64,000 nt of DNA from Tenodera sinensis (lineage: Eukaryota; Arthropoda; Insecta; Mantodea; Mantidae): contig CM060967.1 of NCBI GenBank assembly GCA_030765045.1, positions 24,544,284 through 24,608,283 on the forward strand. Direction: 5' to 3'. The notes beneath the pieces are model-generated. The model was given only the letters and a program-made list of their open reading frames with translations, was not told the origin of the DNA and did no database searches. This document shows, in pieces, positions 1 through 12,307 of this stretch (position 1 is the stretch's first letter; each line of letters begins with the position of its first letter). A program made the position numbers and the translations under genes.

Positions 1-371
<371 letters not shown>

Positions 372-390
372 GTTCATCTTTGGATTATCG

Positions 391-545
391 CATACCAGCC
401 GGGCGGCCTGGGTTCGATCCCAGGGACCCGAATGTGGTATTGGTGATGGACGAAGCGGTATCTCGGCGGGTTTCTCCGGGTTCTGCGGTTTCCCCCGCTA
501 TTCATTCCACCAATTGCTCCATCATTACCTTTCCATTCATCGATT
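391..545 (+). mobile_element. SINE-1 fragment (tRNA-derived, 5'-truncated)
   Basis: It matches the better-preserved minus-strand SINE at 5924-6164 over the B box (GGTTCGATCCC), the GGGACCCG acceptor-like segment and the central block reading roughly CGGGTTTCTCCGGGTTCTGCGG followed by TTTCCCCCGC. The A-box half is missing; the element begins right after the purine tract. Similarity fades after about 545; the 545-630 tail differs from the other copy, so this could be another subfamily. The central block resembles domains shared by several animal SINE superfamilies, but I cannot assign one without a search. Confidence 0.75.
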
Positions 546-1247
546 TCGCCTGCTTTTCATAGCATCCTCTTCGTTACTCTCATACCTGGTGCTTGGCGCG
601 CCTCTGAGGGGTATTCGTACCACAGATTGAGAACTGTTGGTTTAAATGTTGAAATCTGCACTCCTATTATTATAAGAACTCCGATAATTTGAACGTTTAT
701 AATTTGAAATCGTGGTTAATTCGAACACTTGTCTTAGTGCTTTGAATTTTGTATTAAAGAATGTAAAAATTCACATTCCTTTTCCTTAATTCGAAGTATT
801 TGGATGTTTCGAATTTTTTCTTGTCCCTTCAGGTTCGAATCATCAAAGTTGCACTGTATAATTCTATATATATAATTCCTAGTGGTAGGCCAAATAATTA
901 GGTAACACTGGTTGATACATAACAGCCTGTGTTATATTTCCTTGAGGCTGAACAAGGATTGCAGATTACAGCGCCTACACTGAACGCCTGCAGTGTTATT
1001 CCAACTGATTCGTAAACACAGAGCTATGGGCTAGCACTCTTTTGACCGCAATTCTGGCGTTGATAAGCGAGTTGACTCGGATGTCCATCATTGGCGATAG
1101 ATCTGTATGACACATCCGCACTTCGACCTCCTCGTTTACGCTTTGTCCTTTGACACGAGCATGTGCAATAATCCATTCTTTTTGGGGGGAAGGGGGACAC
1201 GCTAGCTGTGCCACTCGCTCATTTTCCCAAGCAGTGCAACAAACACA
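546..1247. other. Unassigned, with a possible pogo/Tigger-like end
   Basis: No gene is visible. From about 680 to 863 the sequence repeats AATTCGAA-type motifs and finishes with CAAAGTTGCACTGTA, the style of a pogo/Tigger terminal repeat next to a TA dinucleotide. I found no matching left end, so only a decayed fragment is possible. 900-1247 holds nothing I recognise. Confidence 0.25.
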
Positions 1248-2096
1248 GATGTGCTGCACTCACATGACTTTCCCTACTCTTGTGCTAACTATTCTTACAA
1301 ACTCTTATTCCTATATCTTCTTCGTGTTAGTTAAGATACACATTTGTACAAATTATCTTATTCTTATTTCCTTGTAGGTGCAAGGGGAATGTTAGAATAC
1401 AGTAGGCTTTGTGCGATAGTCAAATGTTTGAGATTCTGTTGTCTTTGCACACTTAACACATAAAAAATAAACAACGATGATCCATGTCACGAAAGTTCTA
1501 AGTTTTCCGAAACTCACACACATAACAACGAATATCTCCGGAATGGTTCACCCTACAAGAAAATTTATTCAGACATAAATTGTGTATTTTAGTAAGATCT
1601 ACTTTTTTGTTGGGTAAGATTTTGTCTATCTCTAACGGTTTACCAGTTATGCAAAAGTCGTCCAGAGTAAATACGACTACAGGGGCTATAGCCAGAAAAT
1701 TCAAGATAAATATTTCATTTGTCATCAAAATATCTCAAACATATGGCATTTTAATCAAAATCGTTAGAGCCATTTTCAAGAAATTCAAAATTTTCTATAA
1801 ATTTTTCATGTAGAGGGTAGTTTAGCGTGGGGCTATTTTCTTCAAAATCTTCGTGTCGCATCCTTGGAAGACATTAAACTTAAATACCAACTTTGGTTTT
1901 TAACGGACTTTTCGTTTATGAGCTATGCTGTCCACATACTGACAGACTGACACACAGACACACCCACGGACCTTTTTCTAAGAATGCTTTTTTTTTATTC
2001 AGGGGCCCTCAAAACATGTATTTCCGGTGAAATCTCGACATCGAATTTTTGGGTGGAATACAGTACTTCCCCTACTTACCAGTAGAGAAAGTAAAA
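1248..2096 (-). mobile_element. TCTCTA element, near full length
   Basis: In minus orientation the copy opens with the right-end hairpin region (GATGTGCTGCACTCACATG, which still folds ATGTG/CACAT), then a one-base variant of the 12-mer (ACTTTCCCTACT). It closes with the left end AGTAGAGAAAGTAAAA at 2081-2096. It lacks only the last few right-end bases. It carries the recurring 60-77 codon antisense frame (1580-1813, +) and a short CA-rich tract near 1945. A second, older partial copy follows immediately in the same orientation. Confidence 0.88.
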
Positions 2097-2505
2097 AGTG
2101 AATAACGACCTTCCATTTGTGAAAAGTATAAGTATTGCAAAGCTCACACAAATAACATATCCGAAATAGTCCACTCTACAGAAGAAATGCATAAAACAAA
2201 GACAATTCGTATCTTTGCATAGTAAGATTTGGTCTATCTCTTACGGTTTAGCATTATGCAAAGTTCATCAAGAATAAACAGAACTACATGGGCTATAGCC
2301 AGGAAATTCAAATTGAAGATATTGAACTCAAATACCAACTTTGGTTTTTAATGGACTTTTTGTTTTGGAGTTACACCATCAAATGGACGATTTTCTAATT
2401 TTTTTATTTACGGGACTTCAAAGCATACATTTCCCGTAAAATCTTGACAATGCTTCCCGTACTTTCTTATTCAAGAAAGCTTATACCAGTTTCTGGTCTA
2501 TATTG
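2097..2505 (-). mobile_element. TCTCTA element, diverged partial copy
   Basis: It continues head-to-tail from the previous copy, starting at the internal point GTGAATAACGACCTTCC, so the right-end quarter is missing. Recognisable blocks are TTTGGTCTATCTCTTACGG, GGGCTATAGCCAGGAAATTC and ACCAACTTTGGTTTTTAA. The CA microsatellite is absent and the left end is eroded (TACTTTCTTATTC near 2459). Confidence 0.75.
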
Positions 2506-4289
2506 TTATGCAATATTTCATTATTAGTCGACGTTTCACATACCCATATATTTGAACATAAAATTACTAATTTAAAGGGCTCGTATTCGCAACGTATTCC
2601 TCGTTTATTATCATGTTAAATATTGGGTTTTCTATTTAAACATTAATTTCACACATATATTTATACTCTCAATCATACTTCTAATACTTTCAGACACAAG
2701 GAAAAATGGGGTGTAATACTGGATACAGAAAAATTCCCATTCTGCAGCAGGGAGTCGAACCCAGGATCCTAGATCTGGAAGCTATTCCAACGCAATTTTT
2801 AAAATATTTGCTGACATGAATCATATTTAAATAATGATTTGTATCATATTTATTGAAAGTAAATTCATCAAAATAGAAAACCTGTTAAAAATTAGAATCT
2901 TGAATACTAAAACCATGCTTCCTTGGAGAATCTTTAGGAGGCAATCCCAAATAGGAACACAACAATCCACGAAGGTAAGACTCCCTACTTTTTCTACAAG
3001 CTTCGAACAGTTAAAGTCTACTCCAGAAACTTCCCTGGTAATAAACGTAAACCAGGAATCAAAATAATGTTTGAAAACTGTGGGTGATGGGGAGATTTTG
3101 TTACCAGCTTTGGATTTAGGGTAGGTGAGTATATAATAAACATTTCATCAAGACCAAAAGAGTTGCCGATCGATGAAATTGTATGATTGATGACAGTGGC
3201 TAAAATATTTACATCCGCTTGCCCCTTCCACTGGGGCAAATGGGCGTAACGTGCTTCAACTTTTTTCAACTGGCCTTCATTTTGAAAAATTCCCTTAACC
3301 TGTTCATTTGCCCCACCTATAACCTAATTAAATACAGTAGATAACTGTATTCTTCAGTATAAGTAACTCCATAATACAAGTAGAAACGCAATCTTTATTC
3401 ACATGCTTGGATTCAAGTTTTAAAACGTGTAATATATGTCGGTTCTATGTTGTTTGTTCTTCGGACAATATAAGCACACGTTCAACTGTTTTAGTTGGCC
3501 AATGCTACAAGATCCCGAGCCCTATATTATTTTGGGGTGTGGTTTTCCACAAGTGCAAATATGCAATCAGAACTAAGCACTTCTCAATAGCCACTTAGAA
3601 CTATACTTGACAGTTCATTCAATGGAGAGATTAACGCAGAGTTGGACCAAGTGGTAAAGTTTTAATTGAAATGCAGGGTGGTCATTGTACTGACCATTCC
3701 GTTAGGGTGCATCCCGCGAGCATGGTGGAGGAAGATAATTCCACCCTCGTTAACATCCCCTTCCTTTCTTTGTGCAAGCGGATCTACATAAAGATTAGAC
3801 CACCTCCGCAGTAGCGATCGGCCTTTGTTTATCTGACAACACGTGGTTCCTGCTTTATGATAGATGAGCGAGGTGTAACGCGTGCTGCATAAGCCTTACA
3901 GACAGGCTGGGTAACGTGATAATGATAAACAATGCTACCGGATTCTATACATATAGTTTCCATGTATTTATTCTAGCGCGTTATGTTTTTTCTGCACAAC
4001 AGTAAAACTCTTAAGTAAACTCGATTTTGAAGCTATTCCTTACTTTTAGGTAAATAATGACCAAATGAGATTTCCTCGCAGTACTATGCGGGGCTGGCAA
4101 CCTGGAGATTGGAGGTTCGACTCCGGCTGGGTCAGCCAGTTCGACCTTGGGTTCATAGGTAATTAGTGGGACGCTTTAAATAATGTCGCGCATTTTTCTG
4201 TTCCCCATTTCCTGCCATTTCATATTCTTATGTGTCAGAATTGAGAGACCAGGCGAGAGGACGGCGGACGAGATAGTTTTTACTTTCGG
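2506..4289. other. Unassigned stretch with two tRNA-like SINE scraps
   Basis: No gene is supported. On the minus strand about 2745-2790 reads as the 3' half of a tRNA-like sequence (GGGTTCGACTCCCTGC). On the plus strand about 4085-4150 has GGAGGTTCGACTCCGGC, a B-box-like segment. Both are probably decayed SINE pieces; neither folds as a tRNA. About 3640-3830 is GC-richer than its surroundings, but I recognise nothing in it. Confidence 0.4.
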
Positions 4290-4655
4290 TAATACGCATT
4301 GCATTCCACCTAAAAATAAATTTCACATCAATATCTTACCGGAAATAATACTAATACTTTGGGACTCCATAAATCTTAAAAACGAAGAAAGAAAAAAAAA
4401 AAAAAAAAGAAATCCCTCCACACTACCCTTTATGTAGGGATTTTCTGAAAAATTGCTGTAACAATTTTGATTAAAATACCGTATTATGTAAGATATTTTA
4501 TTAAAATAAAATGTGCTACTTGAATTTTCTGCAAATACCGGGAGAAGTTTTCTGAAATTCTGGGTGATCTTTGCATATCTGATAAACCTTAAGACAGACA
4601 AAAATTTTAGATCTTTAAAATATTTTTTGTGAATTGAACCATTTCGGAAATACAC
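4290..4655 (+). mobile_element. TCTCTA element, old internal fragment
   Basis: Diverged blocks of the family occur in order: TTTCACATCAATATCTTACCGG, CTACCCTTTATGTAGG, TAACAATTTTGATTAAAAT, CTTTGCATATCTGATAAACC and GAACCATTTCGG. Both ends are missing, and an A-run at 4388-4408 replaces the usual GT microsatellite zone. Divergence places it among the oldest copies here. Confidence 0.7.
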
Positions 4656-5049
4656 TTGAACCGGCTTTAGTCCCGGGAAAATGTAATTTAGAAACGTGTT
4701 AATAAAACCTTATTTATAGGTAATGCATTTATGCGTAATTCGCAGTTAAATGTATTAAATTTCAGTGAACTACAACTGAGTTTTACGTAATTATAATCAG
4801 CATACGGCAAACGTTATCTTAAAAGAAACTCCAGGGGTATTTTCCTTACCGCTGTTGACAAATACCCAACCTGAGAGGGTAGCTTTCGCCGCGACAATGT
4901 CATAGGAACAAATGGGAAGTGAATATAAATATTTTCGGTATCTGGTGTTTACTGTTGAACAGCGGTTTTGTCTTTCAGTTCTCTGTTGCTTTTAATCAAC
5001 CATGGGGAACAGGAAAAGGAAATCGTACACACCAGATCAGAAAGTAAAC

Positions 5050-5086
5050 AAACACACACACACAAACACGCGCGCGCGCGCGCGCG
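5050..5086. repeat. (CA)n then (CG)n microsatellite
   Basis: A short CA tract changes abruptly into (CG)8-9, an alternating purine-pyrimidine run. The same CA-to-CG switch is seen at 12824-12905 and 33441-33487. Confidence 0.9.
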
Positions 5087-5160
5087 TCTCACGTGGTCTA
5101 AGGGTGACTGGTTTCCGAGGATGCTGGTTCAAACCCAGCGGAAGGCTTTTCCCAGCTTAC
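5087..5160 (+). mobile_element. tRNA-like SINE fragment
   Basis: The segment has a D-arm-like GTCTAAGGGTGACTGG and a B-box-like GGTTCAAACCC, in tRNA order and spacing. The acceptor halves do not pair and no anticodon arm is convincing, so this is read as a decayed tRNA-derived element, not a tRNA gene. Confidence 0.4.
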
Positions 5161-5529
5161 ATTAAGAATAATCTTACAGTTGGCGTAATCTGGAGAAAAC
5201 AAGATTTACTTTTGAATTAATGTCAAACTTTCAGGTCAGTTTAAGATCAAAATATAGGCCAATATATTTAACAGTACCATCAGCACGTTTCCAAGATATG
5301 GGAATGGTTCGTAAGCGAATAAATTAGAGGGAAATAAAAGGATAATACAGTGTAAATATCATGGTTTCATATTTCTTGTGGTTCAAAGAAATCTTTAGTT
5401 CTCACTCTAAAATACTAGAATATTAAGAGACATCTGTAAGCGGGAACAAGGTGTGTGGCGGTAGAATTTGCTTTGTGGAAATGTCTATTCTGCGTTTGAC
5501 GTGTGACGGACCTCAGTGTGCTCTGCGTG

Positions 5530-5560
5530 TGTGTGTGTGGGGGGGGGGGGGGGGGGGGGG
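5530..5560. repeat. (GT)n followed by poly-G
   Basis: About six GT dinucleotides run into an uninterrupted G run of about 22 bases. Such long G runs are prone to assembly error. Confidence 0.9.
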
Positions 5561-5923
5561 AGACCTTTGGGGGCGTCAGGTTGTAATATCTAGACACTTT
5601 GCGTATCCCGCCTGTGTCCGAGCTTGCCGCCCCGAATTTAGTCACCCTCTCCATGTTCTTCCCTTCACACCTTCCCCCTGGAAGTATCATAGGAGGCCTT
5701 GATTTACACTTCACTGCCCAAATCCTTCTCCACTTGCTGTTAAGCAGCCATACGAATTAATAAGCACTAAAGACAGGACGCAGGGAAATAACATTGAACA
5801 AAAAATGGACTAAAATCAGGAGTATTTCGACGCCCAGCCATGTTAGTCACGTGACTCCAACACTTCGGCTTTCTTCGCCGCTGGATCGGTGTGCATTATA
5901 AGGTTAAGTGGTACTGTGGGATG

Positions 5924-6164
5924 TTGTTGTAGTGTTTAACGCCCGCTTTTACTACTATGGCACCACAGACGGTGACACTGATGATACATGGAATGAAGAT
6001 GGAGCACCGGTGGAATGAGATGGCGGGGGAAACCGGAGCACCCGGAGAAAACCCGCTCTGACGCCGCTTCGTCCACCACGAATACCACATGCGGGTCCCT
6101 GGGATCGAACCCGGGCCGCCTAGGTGGTAGGCGAGCGCGCTAACCGCTCGGCCACGGCGCCGCC
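5924..6164 (-). mobile_element. SINE-1, intact tRNA-derived SINE with target-site duplication
   Basis: Read on the minus strand from 6164, it starts GGCGGCGCCGTGGCCGAGCG with an A box (TGGCCGAGCGG), then a B box (GGTTCGATCCC) and GGGACCCG. A central block (GCGGGTTTTCTCCGGGTGCT, then CCGGTTTCCCCCGCC) follows, and a tail ending AAACACTACAACAA. It is flanked by an exact 11-bp direct repeat, ACTGTGGGATG, at 5913-5923 and 6165-6175. The duplication is the signature of LINE-assisted target-primed insertion, and its being perfect suggests a fairly recent event. A 5'-truncated relative lies at 391-545. Confidence 0.92.
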
Positions 6165-6277
6165 ACTGTGGGATGGGGAATTTTCTTGAAAATATTCGTG
6201 ATATATTCCGAAATATTTCTTGATATTGGTTTCAATCTTCCAATACTTCCACTTTTCTCAAACGACAACCTTATTCG

Positions 6278-6304
6278 TTTTTTTTTTTTTTTTTTTTTTT
6301 TTTT
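6278..6304. repeat. Poly-T tract
   Basis: An uninterrupted T run of about 27 bases. No retroelement body adjoining it was recognised, so it may be simple slippage or the tail of an unrecognised minus-strand retroposon. Confidence 0.9.
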
Positions 6305-6635
6305 CCCTCCTCTTGGTCGTACAAAGAGAAGGGAATTTCACAGACATCACATGGATTTCACTGTCACTTAAGTTCACTATATTTTCAAATTCCTGTTGTA
6401 TATGCTAGACAAATTGTAAAAACGAAGTCGTGGTTAACGTGAACTAGAAGAATAAGGTTTTCAAGAATAACTTATTGAAGAATAGGTAGAAAAAGTCATG
6501 TGAATGTAATAAATTAAATACTCGTGAAGCAAAATGTACAATACCAACATTCGACACTTTATTGAGATATGAAATTAATTTTGATTCATAACTAATCACT
6601 TTCTGATATGATAGTATGAAATGCTCTTTGGAACT

Positions 6636-6690
6636 TGTAGTACTTGTAGATGTACTTGTACTTGTAGACTTGTAGAATTTGTAGTATTGC
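6636..6690 (+). repeat. ACTTGTAG-type short tandem repeat
   Basis: Imperfect 6-9 bp units of GTACTTGTAGA/ACTTGTAG repeat about six times. No family was recognised. Confidence 0.75.
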
Positions 6691-8649
6691 TAAAATTTTT
6701 AATTTGCATTAATATAGTAGATTTGCGTGGAAGTCCTAGCAATTGTATGCTAAAGACCATCGCACTACTAAAGATTCCTAGAAAGAGCGATGAAGCTGAC
6801 CTCTGGTGTCCGCAGGGAGTACTTTCAGTTGACATCCGTGCCATCTGCCCCGGACTTCCATACGTCACGAAATCTAGCGTACTTTAAAGAAACCTGTAAG
6901 AGCACTGCACGTTTTTGGATGTAAAATTCCTTAGCACGGCTTTCTTTGGAAGGGAAGTAAAGCCGGTGGATCGTGTCTTGAATTTACAGCTTTTCAAAGA
7001 ACCTCAAGCCTGATAAAGGCGCAAATATACAATGGATGCCGAGAATCATATCAGTTAAAGAGCTAAAGTTCCTTTAAACTTGAAAGATAAGGAAATATGA
7101 ATGGAAATAACTCTTGGGGAACAAAATTTCGGCCTACCAGTGGTGCTGACACAATTGTAACAATTGATAGGTCTTTAATAAACTATTTTTAAAAAAATCA
7201 CAATAATAAACAACAACAAGTGTTGTCATCTAAGGTAGCTGGATGAGTTGTGCTTGCCTTAACGAACAAAGGATATCGCCGGAAGTAGAAGCAACCGTTG
7301 TAGTACTTTCAAAAAGGCGCCCTGATTGAAAAAGGACTGCGGTCTGTTCCATTAAGTTGGGAGGCAATTACGTCACATCAGAGTTCGCTACAGCACTTTG
7401 CAAAACAGCGCTCTCAACCAAAGCTAAGTTTACCCTGAAGGAAATGAGATTTTTATTAGTTTTTCGATCGCATGATAAGAGTGTTTTCAACACCAGCGCC
7501 TGGAGCTTGCGATTACAATTCCATTTAAAAGTTCCATCCTTAACGAAAATATGATGTTACAGACAGCGATGTTTACAGTCTCCGAGCAAGTTTATGCTTT
7601 ACATTACTTCAACAGAATCGCGCGTAAACAAAAGATAGAAATAGTTTTAATCAAACTTTAAGGTTCACTAACCGCACTTGTTTTTAAATACGAAAGACAA
7701 CGAATAATAGGTAGCGTAAGTAAAATGTATGGATTCCTTTGTAAAATTAGGGAAATTAGGAGGATGTAAATATCCTTTCCAACATTTGTTGAGCGTCTTG
7801 AGAAAGATTCCCACTAAAAAGACAATGGGTCAGTGCTCGAGTTTCCGAAGGTCCTTACTATCTCCTACAGAATTAGTGAAAATAAAAATTTAGAACGCTG
7901 AATTTAATCTATTCTAAGGGAGGCTGCAGTGCTAAAAGGCATAGCTTGAAATATTCATTTAATTCTTTGCCTTAGCAGATATTAAAAGCAATGTTATTGG
8001 TTTATAATGCTATAAAAGCATACGAGGAGAAACCAGGGCCCCAAGTATGTCTGTTTAGATTAGAGAGATAACGAAAGGGGTATGCTGATTCATCCCGTGG
8101 GAACATATAGCTAAATTTGGATCATCTACGTTTATAGCCTTCATCATTGGAATTCCGCAATAACACTGCACTGGTATTTACACTGCACATGTATGTATGC
8201 GTATATTTGTGCTTGGCTGAGCAAACAGATCGCATTATAGTGAATATAAGTGGCTTTACATTCCACAGAGGAAAAGTTGCAGACCAATAACCGCAGGGGA
8301 GTGTGGGGAGGGGGGGGGGTGCCCACAGCCTGAGGCAGCGGCTGTATCAGTTCATGTATTGCACACTCAGGAGCAATACGAACAAATGTTAATAAAACAC
8401 CTTGTCATGTTATATTATTGCTTTAATATCTCCCTGTGGACCACTTTGTACACATGCAAAAATTAAGTTCCATGGGGTAGAACGTTTCTTGTACTAGCAT
8501 TAGCCCATACCATTATTTTTATGTAGAGATTAATTGATAAGGCAACCATAGGGCTTGAAGCAAAGTGGACCCCAACTGACAGTTGCGTAACTCTAACGAC
8601 TGGTTTCTATTGGCTTAACTACAGTGTGTAGAATTACTAGTTGTCTATA
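6691..8649. other. Unassigned stretch
   Basis: Stops occur often in all frames, and no tRNA, transposon protein or repeat shared with the rest of the window was found. A short G-run lies at 8307-8320. Nothing supports a gene. Confidence 0.5.
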
Positions 8650-9260
8650 CTTATAGATCTACTAGCTGAAACACCCGGCGTTGTCCGCAGTTTGCTGCTT
8701 TACTCTCAAATCTTTCGGACTTAGGTTGCACTTACCAAATAGCCCCCTGTTTCTTTAAAAATATTACACTCTTAAACAAAATTTTAATAAAAATTCTTAG
8801 TACACTATAAGAAATAAATAAATAAAAATACGGGAAGACACTATGCAAAGCACTGCTGAACGACCACAAACACCACAGGAAGAAAAGCGAGTGGAGAAAA
8901 CCGTGTGAAAGTAGTAGGTTACATTTCTATTTCGATAATATAGAAAAGTGTATGAATTTTTTGCAGAGTGAGAGGAGAAATACATGTGGATGTGTTACGT
9001 AAAGGAAAATCGAGCAGAGAAAACCATGTAAATATAATAGGTTGCATTTCTATTTCAGTCATAGAAAATTGAATGAGTTCTTGAAGGGCAAGTAGAGAAT
9101 AACATGTGAATGTGTTACGTAAAAGAAAAGCTAGTAGAGAAAATTGTGTGAATGTCATACATCGTATTTCTATTTTGACGATATAGAAAAGTGAATTGTT
9201 TGTAGAAGAGTGAGAAGAGAAATACTTGTGAATGTATTACGTAAAAGAAAAGTGAGTTAA
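8650..9260 (+). mobile_element. Arthropod-type interspersed repeat (CCCGGCGTTG family) with tandem array
   Basis: It begins with TAGCTGAAACACCCGGCGTTGT, a head motif common in arthropod repeats, followed by CAAATCTTTCGGACTTAGG. A relative with a longer body lies at about 22300-22830 on the opposite strand, and one with a short tandem portion at 28915-29160. Its distal half is the 121-bp tandem array annotated separately. I cannot say whether it is a LINE 3' region or a DNA element. Confidence 0.55.
8880..9256 (+). repeat. 121-bp minisatellite, about 3 copies
   Basis: Three consecutive units begin near 8880, 9004 and 9124. Each has a GA(A)AAAxxxAGxxGAGAAAA start, a CATTTCTATTT or GTATTTCTATTT core, ATAGAAAA, and a GTGTTACGTAAA or GTATTACGTAAA end; a fourth unit is cut off at about 9256. 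Units differ by perhaps 20-25 percent, so the array is old. A relative of about 1.3 units lies at 29030-29160 with the same leader (AAAGCACTG, ACCACAGGAAGAAAA), which shows the array travels with the surrounding repeat. Confidence 0.85.
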
Positions 9261-9315
9261 GTAAGGCTCGCATTCGGGTAGTTCCGGGTTTGATTCCCGT
9301 CAACCGCCCTACTTG
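9257..9315 (+). mobile_element. tRNA-like SINE fragment
   Basis: GGCTCGCATTCGGGTAGTTCC followed by GGGTTTGATTCCCGTC matches the anticodon-to-B-box half of tRNA-derived SINEs with the GCTCGCATTCGGG motif. It directly follows the minisatellite, and the A-box half is absent. Confidence 0.5.
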
Positions 9316-10529
9316 ATCTTGAGTTTTTCGCTGTTTTCACTGATCGGTGTATAAATACTAGAATGGTTTTTCACCTATCACGATTTCCTAATCGTTATTT
9401 TCCTATTATTCAGTTTTATTTCTCTTTCAGTATGCTTTTAGGTTTCATGGCCTTTGTTGCCGGACAAATGGCGTGGTTGTTTGCTTAAAAGAAAGCTCTC
9501 CGTGGAACAAGAGGGCTGCTGGGTCGACGGGTTGTTCATTGTCTTCTCTAAGCAGCTCCAACAATGGGATGTGTGCTTGAACTTAGAGCTGTAGATTTAT
9601 GTAAGTAGAAGTACACGAGGTGCCTACTTATATTTATACATCCCTTCGTATACATAAATTTAAACAATTGAGGTTAGGAATATTGCCCACAAATCTGATG
9701 ATGTCTACATACAAGGAAGCTCTCCAGTAAGGCGCACCAAGTGACGGGCGTAACACAGTTCCACCCACTGGTAGAATGTCTTTATTGTGCGTCCTGAATA
9801 ACAGGGCCTAATTAGTGACACAATAGTCTAGTTAGTGGTCCTTAGGACTAACAAGCCATTCCTCGCCTTTCGTGTATTCACTCACCTCAACCTGGCTAAG
9901 ATTTAAGACAGTAAACCTGCGGAAAACTGAAATTTCTAAATTATCTGATGATTATGCGTCTTGCGTAATCCACAATAAAGTCCCAAATAGGCACACAAGC
10001 AGGTAAGGAATATGGACGGAAGACGGCTTTAGGCCATACCTAATAGTACATACGCAAACTCATTGAGTTATTGTTATTGTTGTAAAAACAAATTAGTTTA
10101 TCATGATTTTATAACTTATTAATGAAAGATTTAAGATTTTGTCTCCGCTTCAGATAAAGAAACCGAACTCATGAATTTTATCTAAAACTAACAGCAACTT
10201 TATGCACAAAAAATTCAATCAGTAAATATATTGCAATGTTTCTGTCAGATCACCGCTTCACTCCTATTTCTTCACGAACCTTAAATACGATTTAAGATCT
10301 TATTTTGCAAACTCCAGAACAGTTATAACACTTCTAATTCAAAATACGTAAAGCAACCAAACTATTGCCAACCAGAACGTTCTTAAAATTCTTACCATAA
10401 TCGAAACAAACATGCCACAGAGGTGTATAATTCAAAAGAAATTATGATGCAATTAACGAAACCAATAATGCCATTATCGAGCTAAAATATCTTAAATTTA
10501 ATTGATTTACCCTTTAAAATGCATGTTCA
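9316..10529. other. Unassigned stretch
   Basis: No frame, tRNA or window-internal repeat was recognised. Composition is AT-rich throughout, strongest at 10,080-10,500. Confidence 0.5.
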
Positions 10530-11372
10530 TTTTACTTTCTCTACTGGTAAGTATCGTATTGTATCCCACCCAAAAATTATATGTCGAAATTTTACCGGAA
10601 ATATATGTTTTGAGACCTCCTGAATCAAAAAGAAAAGCACGTTTAGATGTGTGTTTCTGTCTGTCTGTCTGTGTATAGCATAACTCAAAAACGAAAAGTC
10701 GCTTAAAAACCATATTTGGTATTTAAGTTTAATGTCCTTCAAGGATGCGACATAAAGATTTTAAAGAAAATAGCCCCACGCTTAACTACCCTTTAAATGG
10801 AAAATTTTTCGAAAATTTTGATTTTTTTGAAAATGGCTCTAACGATTTTGATTAAAATGTCATATGTTTGAGATAATTTTATGACAAATGAAATGTATAT
10901 CTTGAATTTTTTGGCTATAGCCCCTGTAGCCGTATTTACTCTGCACGACTTTTGCATAACTGGTAAACCGTTAGAGATAGACAAATTCTTAATACAGAAA
11001 AAATGTAGATCTCACTATAATACACAATTTATGTCCGAATGAATTTTCTTGTAGGGTGAACGATTTCGGAGATATTCCTTGTTATGTGCGTGAGTTTCGG
11101 AAAACTTAAAACTTTCGTGAAATGGATCATCATTATTCATTGTTTTATGTTAAGCGTGCAAAGTGAACGGGATCTCAAAGCTTTGAAACATTTGACTATC
11201 GCTCAAAGCCTACTGTATTCTAACATTCCCCTTGCACCTACAAGGAAATAAGCAATAAGATAATTTGTACAAATGTTTATCTCAACTAACACGAAGAAGA
11301 TATAGGAATAAGAGTTTGTAAGAATGGTTAGTACAAGAGTAGAGAAAATCATGTGAGTGCAACACGTCAGAT
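10530..11372 (+). mobile_element. TCTCTA element, full length
   Basis: Both ends are present. The left 12-mer ACTTTCTCTACT lies at 10534-10545, and the right inverted copy AGTAGAGAAAAT lies near 11339-11350 with one change. The hairpin ATGTG-AGTGCAA-CACGT and terminus CGTCAGATTTTTT follow. The GT zone is short and mixed (GTCTGTCTGTCTGTGTA). The antisense frame at 10793-10984 is shortened. The left end sits in a TTCATTTT run and the right in a T run, consistent with a T-rich target. Confidence 0.92.
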
Positions 11373-12307
11373 TTTTTAAAAATGAATGTGTTAATAAGGA
11401 AGTGCATGAAATAATTTTTCATTGAAATTCCCGGTGTTTCTAAAGTAGCTAACTCAGAATTTCGGAAAAATAAATTAGTTTCAGTCCAAAAAGGAAGCGC
11501 ATAATAAATATAGAGCTGTACGTAAATGTAATACTTCAAATTATTTTTACAACCTTCCAAAATGTGAACGAAATATGAACTAAATATATTCTTCAATGTA
11601 TTTACAATGATTACTTATGGCCTAATAATGTATCAAATATTTTTAAGACTTTTGGATAATGGATTTATCCTAAACTAGAATGCAAAATAAGCTCTTAATT
11701 TCTTGAACTATCTCAGTAACACCGGTAAAATAAAGGCAAACGTTAGGTTTTAAAGTCCAAAAGGCTCCACAACGTTACATCGTGTGATAATATATTTTAT
11801 GCTTCCGTTATTCATTGGAACTAGTAAAAAATCCATACTTCCCACTTCCCACTTATAGAATAATACAGCGGAGAGCAATATATACATGATGCTGGCTAAA
11901 CGATTTCTGCAATTGAGCGAAATGATTCCTTTTTTCCCCACCAGAAAGAGACTCATATATTCTATATATCCAATAAATCAAGGAATGCTTATTGAAAAAG
12001 CGAAGTTGATTGAATTTTTGCTGGGCTGCTGTTAGATGCGTTAATACACAAAAAAACAAAGTGAGGATTAGCAAATATCCATGAAACTGCAATCAAAATA
12101 TAGCTGCTACATGAAAAACCGATTTGTCAGTTGTTTGCATTTAGTGTATCGGCTCTGTCACATTTATTTAAAATAAAGAATAACACTTTAATCACATTTT
12201 CACTTAATTAAGTAAAAGCATCGTCAGTAAAGCTTAAATCTGATATACAGAATGTAAAAAAATGTATGTTGGTTGGAAGTTAGACATATGGGTACCACCA
12301 CGTTACG
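11373..12307. other. Unassigned stretch
   Basis: AT-rich sequence without recognisable protein, RNA or repeat. No evidence for a gene. Confidence 0.5.

Noticed and set aside
6085..6164. A minus-strand tRNA gene (GGCGCCGTGGCCGAGCGGTT start).
   Set aside because: It is the head of a 241-bp SINE with its own target duplication, and cloverleaf pairing is incomplete.
8880..9256. A CRISPR-like array, from regular spacing of similar blocks.
   Set aside because: Whole 121-bp units are homologous, with no unique spacers between short identical repeats, and the context is eukaryotic.
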